Shown: positions 25,544-35,378 of the stretch, in pieces
How the letters are laid out: every line of letters starts with the position of its first letter
Position numbering within the stretch: position 1 is the stretch's first letter
NCBI GenBank assembly: GCA_947576945.1
Contig: CANPTH010000032.1
Location: 1-49,896, forward strand
Origin: an uncultured Lachnospiraceae bacterium
Lineage (GTDB): Bacteria > Bacillota > Clostridia > Lachnospirales > Lachnospiraceae
Length of the DNA: 49,896 nucleotides
Direction: 5' to 3'
The notes under the pieces: generated by a model
What the model was told of the DNA's origin: nothing
The model's input: the letters and a program-made list of their open reading frames with translations, nothing else
Databases searched by the model: none
Made by a program: the position numbers and the translations under genes

Positions 25544-26764
25544 TTATTTACCTATATATCCATTAGTATCCTGATAAATCTTCTCACTGCACCTCTTAAC
25601 ATCATCGGATGGCTCGTAGCTGCTGTCATCGAACAGGAACTGATGCAGCCATCTTACATTATCCTCCAGGCTGACCGGAATAACACAGGATCCCTTCGAA
25701 CCGATCCTGCCGGTAGCACGATTAGACTCCTGCGGGAAACCTGCTGTTTCCGAAATATAATAAGTCGTCACATTGCCCAGCATCTCTATGATCTCCGACA
25801 GATCCAATGAAGTATATACTTTATCAAATACCGCATTCGCCGTTTCAGTCAGCTGCGGCAGTGAAGCCTTCTTGGCCTGATCCGCCACTGCAGACAATAC
25901 TTCCCGTTGTCTCTCGGCACGTTTGAAATCGTCTCCGGCCGTATAACGGATACGGCAATAGCCTGTAGCCTGCAGTCCATCCAGAAGCTGATACCCCGTA
26001 GACGAAACCGGTGTATAAGAACGCTTCAGATCTTCTGCAATACAGAGCTGGTAGTTATTCAGATGGCTGATCTCCGAATTGTCCACATCGATATATACGC
26101 CGCCCAGCGCATCGATGGTATCCGTCAATCCAGCAAAACCAACAGTAACAAAATCAGTGATGTTCAGATCCAGATTCATATTCAGCATGTTGATCGCCAT
26201 CTCCGGGCCGCCCTTCGCATACGCCGCATTACACTTGTTGTAGGAATCGTTGCTCAGGTTCAGATAAGTATCCCGGTATACCGACACCAGCCTGCACTCT
26301 CCGGTATCCTGATTGATGGAAGCGATCATGATCGTATCGCTTCGTGTGTTCTTCGTCAACGCGCCCGTCGTAGAGTCTACACCGAACAAGGCTATATTCC
26401 GATAGCCTTTCATGGTAGTCTCTTCCGCCTCTCTGACCTGTGGGTTGATAATGATCTCATCATCATTCAGATCCAGCTTGCCGCTCTTGGTGCCGGACAA
26501 TACAGTATACAGAACGAATACTGCAATGACCAGTATGATGATCTCTATCACAAAAATAATGATTCTTCTACGCTGCTTCTTAGCCTGTTCTTTCTTACTG
26601 GAAACTTTCCTGCCGGATCCTTTCCTGCCGGAAGACTTCTTCCCTGATGGTTTCTTTCCGGACGATGGTCTGCTGCCGCTTCCTTTACTCCCTGATCCGG
26701 AAGATTTCTTTTTCTTCGGGGCTACCCGTTCCTCTTCATATGCCTCATCCCTGTATTTAGCCAT
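25544..26764 (-). CDS. LytR-CpsA-Psr (LCP) family cell-wall glycopolymer ligase
   Basis: A 406-residue membrane protein. Residues 1-66 form a strongly basic Lys/Arg/Ser/Gly-rich cytoplasmic tail, followed by one membrane helix (68-90). The extracellular LCP domain starts at about residue 122: NIALFGVDS, RSDTIMIASI and the Arg-rich VSVYRDTYLNL. LCP proteins move undecaprenyl-linked glycopolymers to peptidoglycan. Its place next to a polyprenyl-phosphate sugar transferase and several glycosyltransferases fits attachment of the polymer made here. AAGGAG precedes the ATG. The Ser/Gly/Lys tail is longer than usual and may bind anionic partners. Confidence 0.92.
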   Translation of the reverse strand: MAKYRDEAYEEERVAPKKKKSSGSGSKGSGSRPSSGKKPSGKKSSGRKGSGRKVSSKKEQAKKQRRRIIIFVIEIIILVIAVFVLYTVLSGTKSGKLDLNDDEIIINPQVREAEETTMKGYRNIALFGVDSTTGALTKNTRSDTIMIASINQDTGECRLVSVYRDTYLNLSNDSYNKCNAAYAKGGPEMAINMLNMNLDLNITDFVTVGFAGLTDTIDALGGVYIDVDNSEISHLNNYQLCIAEDLKRSYTPVSSTGYQLLDGLQATGYCRIRYTAGDDFKRAERQREVLSAVADQAKKASLPQLTETANAVFDKVYTSLDLSEIIEMLGNVTTYYISETAGFPQESNRATGRIGSKGSCVIPVSLEDNVRWLHQFLFDDSSYEPSDDVKRCSEKIYQDTNGYIGK

Positions 26765-26941
26765 ATATTGTACTCCTTAACACAAACGATTTTTCTGTTG
26801 CAAAAAAAACTTCCAGCGCCTATTTTCTCACAATCCACGACAAAAGTCAACAGCTCCGCCGTATGCCCGGCCTTCACATAAGTATAATGAAGCAGATGAA
26901 AAATCACACAAGTCAATATGTCAGCCAACTATAGTATTGCA

Positions 26942-28351
26942 CTAATAGGCATTTTTATTTATAAACCCCTTAAAAATAGTCAGAAACATGATCTTAATAT
27001 CAAAGGACATTGTCCAGTTTTCAATATAAAAAATATCATACTCGATTCTTCTCTTAATAGAGGTATCCCCTCGATAACCGTTGATCTGCGCCCAGCCTGT
27101 AAGTCCGGGCCTGACCTGGTGTTTTACCATATAACGGGGAATCTCTTCCTTGAACTTCTCCACAAACTGAGGCCGCTCCGGTCTTGGGCCTACCACGCTC
27201 ATATCCCCCCGCAGAATATTAAAAAGCTGCGGCAGCTCGTCAATGCTTGTCCTACGCAGAAAACGGCCGACTCTGGTCACGCGGGGATCATTCTTCGTTG
27301 TCCATCCCTGCGCCTCTTTGGAAGGCTTCTGTACTTCCATCGTACGAAATTTATACATTTTAAACGGTTTATTGTGCAGACCGATCCGTTCCTGCTTAAA
27401 GATGATGGGGCCTCGGGAAGTGCAGCCCACCGCTATGGCTGCTCCCAGCATAACAGGTGAGGAAATCACCAGGCCTGTTAATGCCGTAACAATATCCACT
27501 ACCCGCTTGGCAATCCAGTTCAGCGTATTAGTCAGCGGCACATAACGGATATTGATCACCGGAAGGCCCATTAAATCTTCAGTATAAGGCCTGCTGGGAA
27601 AAAGGCTGTTATAATCCGGGATAAATTTCGTATGAACACCGGATTTCTCACACATATCCACGATATGCTCCAGATGATCATAATCTTTCAGCGAAAGGGT
27701 AATGGCGATCTCGTCCAGCTTATTCTGGGGCAGGATATAAAGCAGGTTTTCTATTCTCCCCAGCACCTTAACGCCTTTATAAAGAGTTCCGCTGGGGACG
27801 CTGTCATCCAGAATCCCTCTTACCACATATCCCCACTGCGGGTTGGTATTGATACGGTTAATATACTCCTCCGCCGCCCGCGAATATCCTACCAGAAGAA
27901 TATATTTCAGATTATAGCCCTTTTCACGAAAATACTGCAAAAGAATACGGATCAGAGAGCGTCCGAGCGTTGTTAAGATGATGTTCAGAATATAGAAGTA
28001 TCCCATCATAAGACGGGAGAAATGGATCTGGGAAACCATATACCAGCCGGCCATCAAAATAACCAGACCGACCGTATTTGCCTGGAAAATATTAAGAATC
28101 TCATACTTATGGACAGTTGCACGCTTCGGTGTATAGAGATTAAAAATATAATAAAGGATCAGACACCCTGGTACGATCAGAAGTAACATCTCAAAGTACG
28201 TGCCCATAGAAAGAGCGCCTACATTAGGATCACTGTTCGAAAGAGGACTGGCAAATTTCAAATACCAGGCCAGCAGATAAGACACCGCCACAATTGCAGC
28301 ATCCAGCACTACGTGCAGTCTATTAAAATATTTCTGATTATCCTTGATCAT
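26942..28351 (-). CDS. Polyprenyl-phosphate glycosyl-1-phosphate transferase (initiating)
   Basis: A 469-residue WbaP/CpsE-type enzyme that moves a sugar-1-phosphate from a nucleotide sugar to undecaprenyl phosphate, starting glycan assembly at the inner membrane leaflet. Four N-terminal membrane helices are followed by a CoA-binding-like domain (about 140-250), a fifth hydrophobic segment and the conserved catalytic domain: YKFRTMEV, RRTSIDELPQLFNILRGDMS, VGPRPERP and GLTGWAQINGYRG. The length is normal for polyisoprenyl hexose-1-phosphate transferases. It is followed by a 177-base gap before the LCP gene. Confidence 0.93.
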   Translation of the reverse strand: MIKDNQKYFNRLHVVLDAAIVAVSYLLAWYLKFASPLSNSDPNVGALSMGTYFEMLLLIVPGCLILYYIFNLYTPKRATVHKYEILNIFQANTVGLVILMAGWYMVSQIHFSRLMMGYFYILNIILTTLGRSLIRILLQYFREKGYNLKYILLVGYSRAAEEYINRINTNPQWGYVVRGILDDSVPSGTLYKGVKVLGRIENLLYILPQNKLDEIAITLSLKDYDHLEHIVDMCEKSGVHTKFIPDYNSLFPSRPYTEDLMGLPVINIRYVPLTNTLNWIAKRVVDIVTALTGLVISSPVMLGAAIAVGCTSRGPIIFKQERIGLHNKPFKMYKFRTMEVQKPSKEAQGWTTKNDPRVTRVGRFLRRTSIDELPQLFNILRGDMSVVGPRPERPQFVEKFKEEIPRYMVKHQVRPGLTGWAQINGYRGDTSIKRRIEYDIFYIENWTMSFDIKIMFLTIFKGFINKNAY

Positions 28352-28395
28352 ATCGTTATCTGTCCTGATTTTTTTGTTACTATATTACAATAATC

Positions 28396-29430
28396 TTACC
28401 AAAAAAACAACCTGTTGTTCCCGTATCTGCTGTCTCGAAAATCCAACAGGCAAATCCGGCTGCATAACCTGTAACATATGTTACGCCATAATTCCAGCTG
28501 GATCACAATATAGTTCCCGAGATTTTCTCTCCGAAAACGCACCTTATTTCTTCTGCCTTCCTGAGAGGCACACAGTCTCAAACCTCTGCCCAGCCCTCTG
28601 ACATAGTCCTTCCCCAGGCCCTTACTCATGAAGAAAAGCATCTTCACCGCAAACCCTATAAAAAGCAGCGGTAAATTTAATAGAATCTGCAATAACGGCA
28701 TATTTTTATAGAGCAGATAGACACTGTTCCTGGACGTTAAATCTACCTTAAACTTATTGTGTCTTGAGCCTGAAACACCGCTTCCGGCATGGTATACGAC
28801 TGCCTGCGGAATATACAGATTCTCATAACCGCAAATCCTCGCACGGTATCCGAGATCAACGTCCTCCAGGTACGCAAAGTGATTCTCGTCCAATCCTCCT
28901 GTTTTATCCAACATGCTTCTGCGCAGAATCGCTGCCCCGCCGCAGGCTGAGAAAATATGCCGCTCCTTCTGATACCCCTGCACCGGTCTGTCTTTTCCAA
29001 GAGCAAAAGCCCACCCCAATGCACAATAATAATCCCCCGCATCGTCTATCAATTCCGGCCGGTACAGATTTCTCATCTGAGCCGCCCCGGAAAAGGCCTG
29101 CGGATTCCGATCCATGGACTGTTCCAATGCCTCCACAAACCCCGTCTGTATCCTTGTATCATTGTTCAGCAGAATAACATATGTCGTTTCACTGCTCTCA
29201 ATCCCGGCATTGACAGCCCTGCAGAAACCGTAATTCTGATCGAAACACTTCAGCGTTATTTCAGGAAACTTCTCCTGTACCAGTTCCCTGCTGCCATCCA
29301 CAGAACCGTTATCCACCACAATCACATATGCCGGCTCTTCTGCCAGAGCGCAAAGGCAATCCTCTATATATTGTATCCCATTGTAGTTGGGAATGATTAT
29401 GGTAGACCTGATCTTATCTGCCATATTCAA
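28396..29430 (-). CDS. Glycosyltransferase family 2 protein (rhamnosyltransferase-like)
   Basis: A 344-residue GT2 protein with STIIIPNYNGIQYIEDCLCA at the N-terminus, VVDNGSVDGS, the DxD-like LLNNDTR and AYLEDVDLGYRARICGY containing the putative base. The C-terminal LLQILLNLPLLFIGFAVKML is a hydrophobic membrane-association segment. This layout is common among rhamnosyltransferases. The opening TTG at 29430 has AAGGAG 6 bases upstream, and an ATG two codons later is the alternative. The 230-base gap upstream shows no clear gene or strong promoter. It precedes the initiating transferase by 44 bases. Confidence 0.88.
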   Translation of the reverse strand: MNMADKIRSTIIIPNYNGIQYIEDCLCALAEEPAYVIVVDNGSVDGSRELVQEKFPEITLKCFDQNYGFCRAVNAGIESSETTYVILLNNDTRIQTGFVEALEQSMDRNPQAFSGAAQMRNLYRPELIDDAGDYYCALGWAFALGKDRPVQGYQKERHIFSACGGAAILRRSMLDKTGGLDENHFAYLEDVDLGYRARICGYENLYIPQAVVYHAGSGVSGSRHNKFKVDLTSRNSVYLLYKNMPLLQILLNLPLLFIGFAVKMLFFMSKGLGKDYVRGLGRGLRLCASQEGRRNKVRFRRENLGNYIVIQLELWRNICYRLCSRICLLDFRDSRYGNNRLFFW

Positions 29431-29660
29431 AATCAGCTCCTTTATCTCAATACAATTTTCTATAATCTTGATTTAATTTATGAATAATTCTTATTCAATC
29501 TGCCGCCCCGGCGCCTATCCGCCAAATACTGACCGGATAAACCCTGCGGTCACAATAAATCACTTCATTTCCCGGATTCTGCATTGGCTATTCCTGCATA
29601 ATTTCCTTCATGCCCCGCAGTATGCCGTTCTGCAGACACTATTCTGATATCTGTCTGCCT

Positions 29661-31118
29661 TTATTTTACAACATATGTTATATCCGGATCCCATACCACC
29701 AGATATCCTTTCGCGTCCGCCGCCCTTCCAAGCTCCATGCTCAGCTTCCGATACCCTGCCTCATCACAGTGCAGTCCCGTAATATCAGCGATATACTTCT
29801 CTGTTTTCCTTTTGCCTCTCCCGCAGCAGATCTTTTTTTCCCGATAAGGCAGTCCTGTAATCTCCTTATAGATCTCCCACAATGCCGGGGCCGCCTGCAT
29901 ACATCGAATATCCACGGCATAGACGTCCTGCTTCAGCACAGCCCGGTGGGTGCTTCCTCCGCTGTACTCCTTCGGCAGGCCCTCATACATACAGCCGGAA
30001 TCTTTACGATAAGCCCCTCCGCACACCCTTCCGCGTCCATCAAGTAACCGGCCTCCTGTGATCCCCACCTCTTTCCGTACCGTCAACAAATCCGGCAGAT
30101 ACGTAATCTCATAAAATCCCAGATGTAATCCATGATTCACCTCCACCCGCCAGCCCTGCCTTCTGCAAAAGTCTTTGAGCGCCATCCGACCTGCCTCATA
30201 GGCATAGGATTTGCTGTCCGTATTCTGCGCTGTTGACTGTGCATGGCATCTCCAATGATAAAGAACATGTGGTATATGAATTATCCGGTGCATAAAATCC
30301 TGCACGAGAGTCGTTTTATACACTTGATCCACCAGACGCAGTACCAGGTCATAATCCTGGGCGCCGTCATAGTTCTCACGCAGTTTCAGCTGCTTCATCA
30401 CTTCCGCCTTCACTGCCATAAAGTGACATATATAGTTATTGGATAAAATCAAATCCAGATTAAAGTCTGTCTTCTTATGCTGCTGTGTATAACTGCCGTT
30501 ATCTGCATATCGTTCCATGACGCCGGCAGCTCCTTCGTACTTATCTTCATCCGAGTACAACAGCAGAGGAAGCTCTCCCGCTTCTTCGGCTTTATGCAGC
30601 GCCGCTGCCATATGATATAACGCATCCGGCGTCAGGAAATCGTCATGGTCAAGCAGGGCAATATAATCGCCCTCTGCTGCCTCTATACCAGCATTGGTAT
30701 TTTGTGAAATACCTTTATTCTCCCGCAAACGCCTGTATTTGATACGTTCTTCTCCTGTCTCCTCCCTGATCTCTTCCACGATCCGCTCCACTGAATCACT
30801 GCTGCTCGCATCTGCAATCACCAGCTCCCATTTCACATAGCTCTGCCTGCGCACGGAATCGATCATCTCCCGCAGAAATTCCTCTTTCGTCTCGTACGCC
30901 GGCACCACAATGCTGAAGAGACAGGAATATCGCGCTGTCTCCCTGCGCTGTGCTTCCAATACGGCTCCGGACGGCTCTATATAATGATAATGTTCCCCCT
31001 GCTCTTCCATGATCCGCTCCCTGGCTGCATAATAAGCATGACGAATCCCGTTCTTTTTTAAATAACGCACGGTCTTATTGAAATTATTTATATTAAATAT
31101 TTTGTTTGCCATAGTCAC
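29661..31118 (-). CDS. Glycosyltransferase family 2 protein with extra C-terminal domain
   Basis: A 485-residue protein. After about 65 basic N-terminal residues (VRYLKKNGIRHAYYAARERI), the GT2 domain has FSIVVPAYETKEEFLREMID, ISQNTNAG and the DxD-like LLDHDDFL. The C-terminal 150 residues (from about 335, NHGLHLGFYEI) look like a second, degenerate glycosyltransferase region. The start appears to be GTG with AGGAG 9 bases upstream. Its GT2 domain resembles the N-terminal one of the protein at 33343-35337, suggesting duplication within the cluster. It probably elongates the surface glycan; specificity is unknown. Confidence 0.85.
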   Translation of the reverse strand: MTMANKIFNINNFNKTVRYLKKNGIRHAYYAARERIMEEQGEHYHYIEPSGAVLEAQRRETARYSCLFSIVVPAYETKEEFLREMIDSVRRQSYVKWELVIADASSSDSVERIVEEIREETGEERIKYRRLRENKGISQNTNAGIEAAEGDYIALLDHDDFLTPDALYHMAAALHKAEEAGELPLLLYSDEDKYEGAAGVMERYADNGSYTQQHKKTDFNLDLILSNNYICHFMAVKAEVMKQLKLRENYDGAQDYDLVLRLVDQVYKTTLVQDFMHRIIHIPHVLYHWRCHAQSTAQNTDSKSYAYEAGRMALKDFCRRQGWRVEVNHGLHLGFYEITYLPDLLTVRKEVGITGGRLLDGRGRVCGGAYRKDSGCMYEGLPKEYSGGSTHRAVLKQDVYAVDIRCMQAAPALWEIYKEITGLPYREKKICCGRGKRKTEKYIADITGLHCDEAGYRKLSMELGRAADAKGYLVVWDPDITYVVK

Positions 31119-31219
31119 GCGCCGCCGCTCCTGTTATCATTCCCCTGTTTATATAAAAAGTAAATCTGCTTCACAGCCTCATACCATCCGCGGAAACTGC
31201 TGCAGAATAAAATGACCAT

Positions 31220-31242
31220 CGCCCTGCATTCTCCGCAGGGCG
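31220..31242 (-). terminator. Hairpin after the phosphohexomutase gene
   Basis: A perfect 8-bp GC-rich stem (CGCCCTGC, 7-base loop, GCAGGGCG) lies 50 bases after the mutase stop. The downstream minus-strand sequence (ATGGTCATTTTATT) is only moderately T-rich, so termination may be partial. Confidence 0.5.
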
Positions 31243-31292
31243 ACAGTAATCTTCAAATTTAAATATTTCACAAATTCTAAAGTCAACTACAA

Positions 31293-33014
31293 TTACAGAT
31301 AAGCCTTCAAATCCTCTGTCAGCTTCTCCAGCCTCGCCTGTGCATCCTCAAGGCTCGTTCCCTTCACGCCCATATAGAACTTGATCTTCGGCTCCGTGCC
31401 GGACGGCCGTGCACAGCACCAGGAATCGTTGGTCAGGTCAAAGTACAATACATTAGACTGCGGCAGTCCCGTCTCACCTGCTTCACCGGTCTCCAGATTC
31501 AGTGTCCTGCCTGTATTATAATCTCTGAATTCCTTCACCTTCAGATCCCCGAAGTTCTTCGGCGGGTCGTTCCTGAGCTTATCCATGATCTCCGCAATCT
31601 GCTTCGCGCCGTCAATTCCCTTCATGGTGATCGCGTACTGGCTCTCTTTGAAGTAACCGTATTTCTCATATAAGGTAATCATCTGATCCCATACGGTCCT
31701 GCCGTTCTTCTTGCACCATGCCGCCATCTCACACAGGCACATAACCGCAACGATGGCGTCCTTATCTCTCGCATGGGTACCTGCCAGACAGCCATAGCTC
31801 TCTTCCAGACCAAATACATAATTGTTGGAAGCATTCTGCTCGAAAAGCTTGATCTGTTCGCCGATATATTTAAATCCTGTCAGTACCTCGATAAACTTCA
31901 CCTTATAGTCGTCCGTGATAGCACGCGCCATGTTCGTGGTAACGATGGTGGTGACAAGGGCCGGATTCTCAGGCATCTTACCGGTGGCCGTTCTCTCTCT
32001 TAAAATATACTCCGCAATCAGCATACCGGACATATTACCGGTAAAAGGCACATACTCGCCGGACTTCGTATCCAATGCGTAGATACCCAGTCTGTCCGCA
32101 TCCGGGTCTGTCGCCAGCACGATATCCGCATTCTTCTCTTTCGCCAGCTTGAGCGCCAGTGTAAATGCCTTGGGATCTTCCGGGTTAGGATAATCCAGGG
32201 TGGTAAAGTCGGGATCCGGCATCTCCTGCTCAGGCACTACGAATACATTCTTGAAGCCAAGCTCGGAAAGGATCCTTCTCACCGGTACATTCCCTGTTCC
32301 GTTGAAAGGAGAATAAACGATCTTCATATCCTCAGCCATCTCCTGGATCACTTCCGGATGGATGATCTGCTTCTTTAACTCCACCATGTACTTGTCGTCG
32401 ATCTCCTTGCCGATCACCACATAGAGACCTGCCTTCTTCGCCTCTTCCTTGTCCATGGTCTTCACCGCATGATAATCCGTCACATTATTCACTTCCGTAA
32501 TAATCTCTTTGTCTCTGGGAGCCGCTACCTGTGCGCCATCCTCCCAATAACACTTGTAACCGTTATACTCCGGCGGATTATGGCTGGCTGTGATCACGAT
32601 GCCTGAGATACAGCCCAGCTCACGCAATGCAAAGGACAGTTCCGGCGTAGGACGCAGCGCATCAAACACATAAGCCCTGATTCCGTTGGCTGCCAGGCAA
32701 AGCGCCGCCTCATCCGCAAACTCGGGAGACATTCTTCTGGAATCATAGGCGATTGCTACGCCCTTCTCCTCGCCCCCCTGTTTCTTTATGTAATTCGCAA
32801 GTCCCTGCGTTGCCTTACGAACCGTATAGATATTCATGCGGTTCGTACCCGCACCGATGATACCACGCAGGCCGCCCGTACCAAACTCAAGCTCCTTGTA
32901 AAAACGCTCTTCAATCTCCTTCTCGTCATTCCTGATCGCCAGAAGCTCCTGCTTCGTCGCATCGTCGAAATAAGAGTCCTCCACCCAAAAATTGAATTGT
33001 TCCTGATATCCCAT
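31293..33014 (-). CDS. Phosphohexomutase (phosphoglucomutase/phosphomannomutase)
   Basis: A 573-residue alpha-D-phosphohexomutase of the long PgcA type, interconverting hexose-6- and hexose-1-phosphates. The active-site serine loop is ITASHNPPEYNGYKCYW. The metal-binding loop is ATDPDADRLG, the sugar-specificity loop FGLEESYG, and the phosphate-binding loop RPSGTEPKIKFYMGVKG. Glucose-1-phosphate from this enzyme would feed RmlA for dTDP-rhamnose. The start at 33014 follows GGAGG; an open frame continues to 33203 but has no ribosome-binding site. It sits mid-cluster with its own promoter candidate. Confidence 0.94.
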   Translation of the reverse strand: MGYQEQFNFWVEDSYFDDATKQELLAIRNDEKEIEERFYKELEFGTGGLRGIIGAGTNRMNIYTVRKATQGLANYIKKQGGEEKGVAIAYDSRRMSPEFADEAALCLAANGIRAYVFDALRPTPELSFALRELGCISGIVITASHNPPEYNGYKCYWEDGAQVAAPRDKEIITEVNNVTDYHAVKTMDKEEAKKAGLYVVIGKEIDDKYMVELKKQIIHPEVIQEMAEDMKIVYSPFNGTGNVPVRRILSELGFKNVFVVPEQEMPDPDFTTLDYPNPEDPKAFTLALKLAKEKNADIVLATDPDADRLGIYALDTKSGEYVPFTGNMSGMLIAEYILRERTATGKMPENPALVTTIVTTNMARAITDDYKVKFIEVLTGFKYIGEQIKLFEQNASNNYVFGLEESYGCLAGTHARDKDAIVAVMCLCEMAAWCKKNGRTVWDQMITLYEKYGYFKESQYAITMKGIDGAKQIAEIMDKLRNDPPKNFGDLKVKEFRDYNTGRTLNLETGEAGETGLPQSNVLYFDLTNDSWCCARPSGTEPKIKFYMGVKGTSLEDAQARLEKLTEDLKAYL

Positions 33015-33253
33015 TTTTCCTCCATTTCCGAAGCGTTCCCGTTCTTTTGTTACGCTCCTGCACAAATAAATGTTACTATTTACGGCCAATGTCATTCCGT
33101 TCAGCCGGCACATGGGGCATGCTGCACACAAAACAAGCTTCAACTGCAGTATTGACGCCTGCTGCCCTCGAATTCTTCGCGGCTTACCTTCTCTGATCTG
33201 CAAAGAATCCTCTGCGAATATCGGACGTAATAATAGAATAAAGTAACATCCTT

Positions 33254-33283
33254 ATTTTAACACAAGGTTGTTCCTTGCGTAAA
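33254..33283 (-). promoter_or_regulatory. Candidate promoter of the phosphohexomutase gene
   Basis: TTTACG (33278-33283) and TAAAAT (33254-33259) are spaced by 18 bases on the minus strand. The spacer is itself an 8-bp dyad (CAAGG-N5-CCTTG core), reminiscent of promoters with operators between the boxes. It lies in the 328-base gap 33015-33342, which otherwise holds a leader of about 230 bases and no gene that I can see. Confidence 0.45.
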
Positions 33284-33342
33284 CCTATTTTGGAAATGTT
33301 TCCGTTTGCGGCCGGAACCGGGCGGAAGGCACTGCCCATACC

Positions 33343-35337
33343 TCAGCTCTTCAACGCAAAATCACTTCGATCCAGCGAGAAATTCACATTATAATAGGGA
33401 TCTCCCTTCTCCAGCACTTCCTTCCACCTCGTTCGGAATGCCTTTGACTCTCTCGCATACCGCTGTGCCTTCTCCCCGGTATTGTCAAGCCCCCGGGAAG
33501 CAGACTCAAAATGATACAGCTCCGCAAAGGGCGTAAATACATTGACATAGCCCGCTTTCCAGGCACGCACGCACAAATCCACATCGTTCAGGGATACGGC
33601 AAAACTCTCATCCAGCCCGCCAAGCTCTGTAAACAGCGCCTTCTTCATCATCAGGCATGCCCCCGTCACCGCCATCACATTCTGTGCGTAGCAGAGTCTG
33701 CCCATATACCCCAGATTGTTGCTGCTGACCCGGTAATGACTGTGTCCGGCCGTCCTGTGCGCTCCCAGCCCCAGCACCACGCCTGCGTGCTGGATGGTCT
33801 TATCTTCAAAATAGAGCTTCGCGCCTACCGCCGCCACATCCTTACGCTGCGCATACATCAACAGTTCTTCAATCCAATCCAGTGTAATCACCTTCGTATC
33901 ATTGTTAAGCAGCAGAATATATTCGCCCTGCGCGTTCTTTACACCCAGATTATTGATCCTGGAATAATTAAAATCACCCTCATATGTGATAACTCTGATG
34001 TTGGTGTTCTCCTGTATCTTCTTATAATACTCATGTATCTCATCGCTGGTGCTGTTATTTTCCACCACGATGATCTCATAATTGTCATAAGTACTCTTAT
34101 CCAGAATCGAAGTGATACACCGCCGCAGATCCTCCAGATGATCCTTATTCGGGATCACGATGCTTACTTTGGGATTTCCCAGAATCTCATACTTAATCCG
34201 AAAGATCGTCTCGAACGCCTTAGTCGAGGTAATCTCAAAATTTTCAAACCCCTGCTGCCTTAAACTGGCCGCCACCGCCCCTTTTGCCGCCTCAATGGCA
34301 TAACTCTTGGCGTTGATATCAGATGCCACACTGCCCGCGTGAGAACGCCAGTAATAGAGCAGTTTCGGCACATGGACCACACACTTCGCCTTTGCGGTCA
34401 ACCGCAGGATCATGTCATGATCCTGGCTGCCGTCAAATTCCGATCGGAACAAAGACATAGAATCCAACAGGTTCCTGTCAAAGGCGCTGAAATGACAGAT
34501 ATAATTATTTGCCCGCAGATTATCCGGCGCGTAGTCAGGCTTAAAGTGAAGCGTAATCATATCGTCAATGGTTCCGTTTCCTCGAAAAGTAGCTTCATCA
34601 CAGTAGATATAATCGGCTCCCTGCTCACAGATCGCCTTCATATACTCAAAAAGCACGCAGGGATGCAGCACATCATCATGATCAAACAGCGCAATATAAT
34701 CACCGCTGGCCATATCCAGACAGATATTGGTGTTGCCCGAAATTCCTGTATTCTTCTTCAGCTTTCGATACCTGATCCGATCATCCTTCTCTCTGTATTC
34801 CCTGCAGATCCGCCCTACTTCGGCATGTTCCGCATCGGATCCATCTGCCAGACACAATTCCCAACCCGGATATGTCTGCATCATCACCGACTCCACCGCC
34901 TGCCTCAGGAATTTTTCCGGCGTATTGTAGAGCGGTACCAGAATACTGAATATGATTGGCCTGTCAAATCTGATATTCCACTGCCTTTTCACTTCCTCCG
35001 CATCCGGATAGCTGTCCGTGCCATGCTGCATTCTGGCTTTCCACTCAATCCGCTTAACCTTCAGCTTCCGCAGGAACCCCCTCAGATTTCCGTACCTTCC
35101 CACCCGCTCTTTCGTGCGGTGTATCCAGTGCACCAGACGCCGCAGCGGCTTGGACAAACGCCAAAGCAGCGTTCCCTTGATATCCTTCAGCTTCTTCTCC
35201 AGCTCCCTGTTCTTATATTCCTCATCCGCCAGCCGGCCGCTCAGGAATCGATTCTTCTTCCTCTCCCGCTCATAAGCGTCTCTGTAAAACCGCAGGGATT
35301 CCTCCTCTGACCTCTGAACTTGTTCCTTTTGCTCCAT
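33343..35337 (-). CDS. Tandem-domain glycosyltransferase (two GT2 domains)
   Basis: A 664-residue bifunctional-looking enzyme. Residues 1-100 are charged and probably coiled coil (EEESLRFYRDAYERERKKNR). The first GT2 domain follows (FSILVPLYNTPEKFLRQAVE, DxD-like LFDHDDVL). The second starts near residue 370 (KVSIVIPNKDHLEDLRRCIT, VVENNS, LLNNDTK, then SLNDVDLCVRAWKAGY). Both acidic motifs are present, so both domains may be active, and such proteins often add two different linkages. The start is uncertain: the ATG at 35337 gives the domain-like N-terminus, while the frame is open to a TTG at 35394. It follows the next glycosyltransferase by 41 bases. Confidence 0.87.
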   Translation of the reverse strand: MEQKEQVQRSEEESLRFYRDAYERERKKNRFLSGRLADEEYKNRELEKKLKDIKGTLLWRLSKPLRRLVHWIHRTKERVGRYGNLRGFLRKLKVKRIEWKARMQHGTDSYPDAEEVKRQWNIRFDRPIIFSILVPLYNTPEKFLRQAVESVMMQTYPGWELCLADGSDAEHAEVGRICREYREKDDRIRYRKLKKNTGISGNTNICLDMASGDYIALFDHDDVLHPCVLFEYMKAICEQGADYIYCDEATFRGNGTIDDMITLHFKPDYAPDNLRANNYICHFSAFDRNLLDSMSLFRSEFDGSQDHDMILRLTAKAKCVVHVPKLLYYWRSHAGSVASDINAKSYAIEAAKGAVAASLRQQGFENFEITSTKAFETIFRIKYEILGNPKVSIVIPNKDHLEDLRRCITSILDKSTYDNYEIIVVENNSTSDEIHEYYKKIQENTNIRVITYEGDFNYSRINNLGVKNAQGEYILLLNNDTKVITLDWIEELLMYAQRKDVAAVGAKLYFEDKTIQHAGVVLGLGAHRTAGHSHYRVSSNNLGYMGRLCYAQNVMAVTGACLMMKKALFTELGGLDESFAVSLNDVDLCVRAWKAGYVNVFTPFAELYHFESASRGLDNTGEKAQRYARESKAFRTRWKEVLEKGDPYYNVNFSLDRSDFALKS

Positions 35338-35378
35338 ACCTGCAATATTTCCTTTCAATATAATCTTACCTGTCCGGC

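Noticed and set aside
29431..29660. Possible small gene between two glycosyltransferases
   Set aside because: A 29-codon minus-strand frame around 29507-29587 has no recognisable homology and no good ribosome-binding site; I could not support it.
33015..33203. N-terminal extension of the phosphohexomutase
   Set aside because: The frame is open but the translated sequence is unlike the family, and GGAGG sits exactly before the ATG at 33014.
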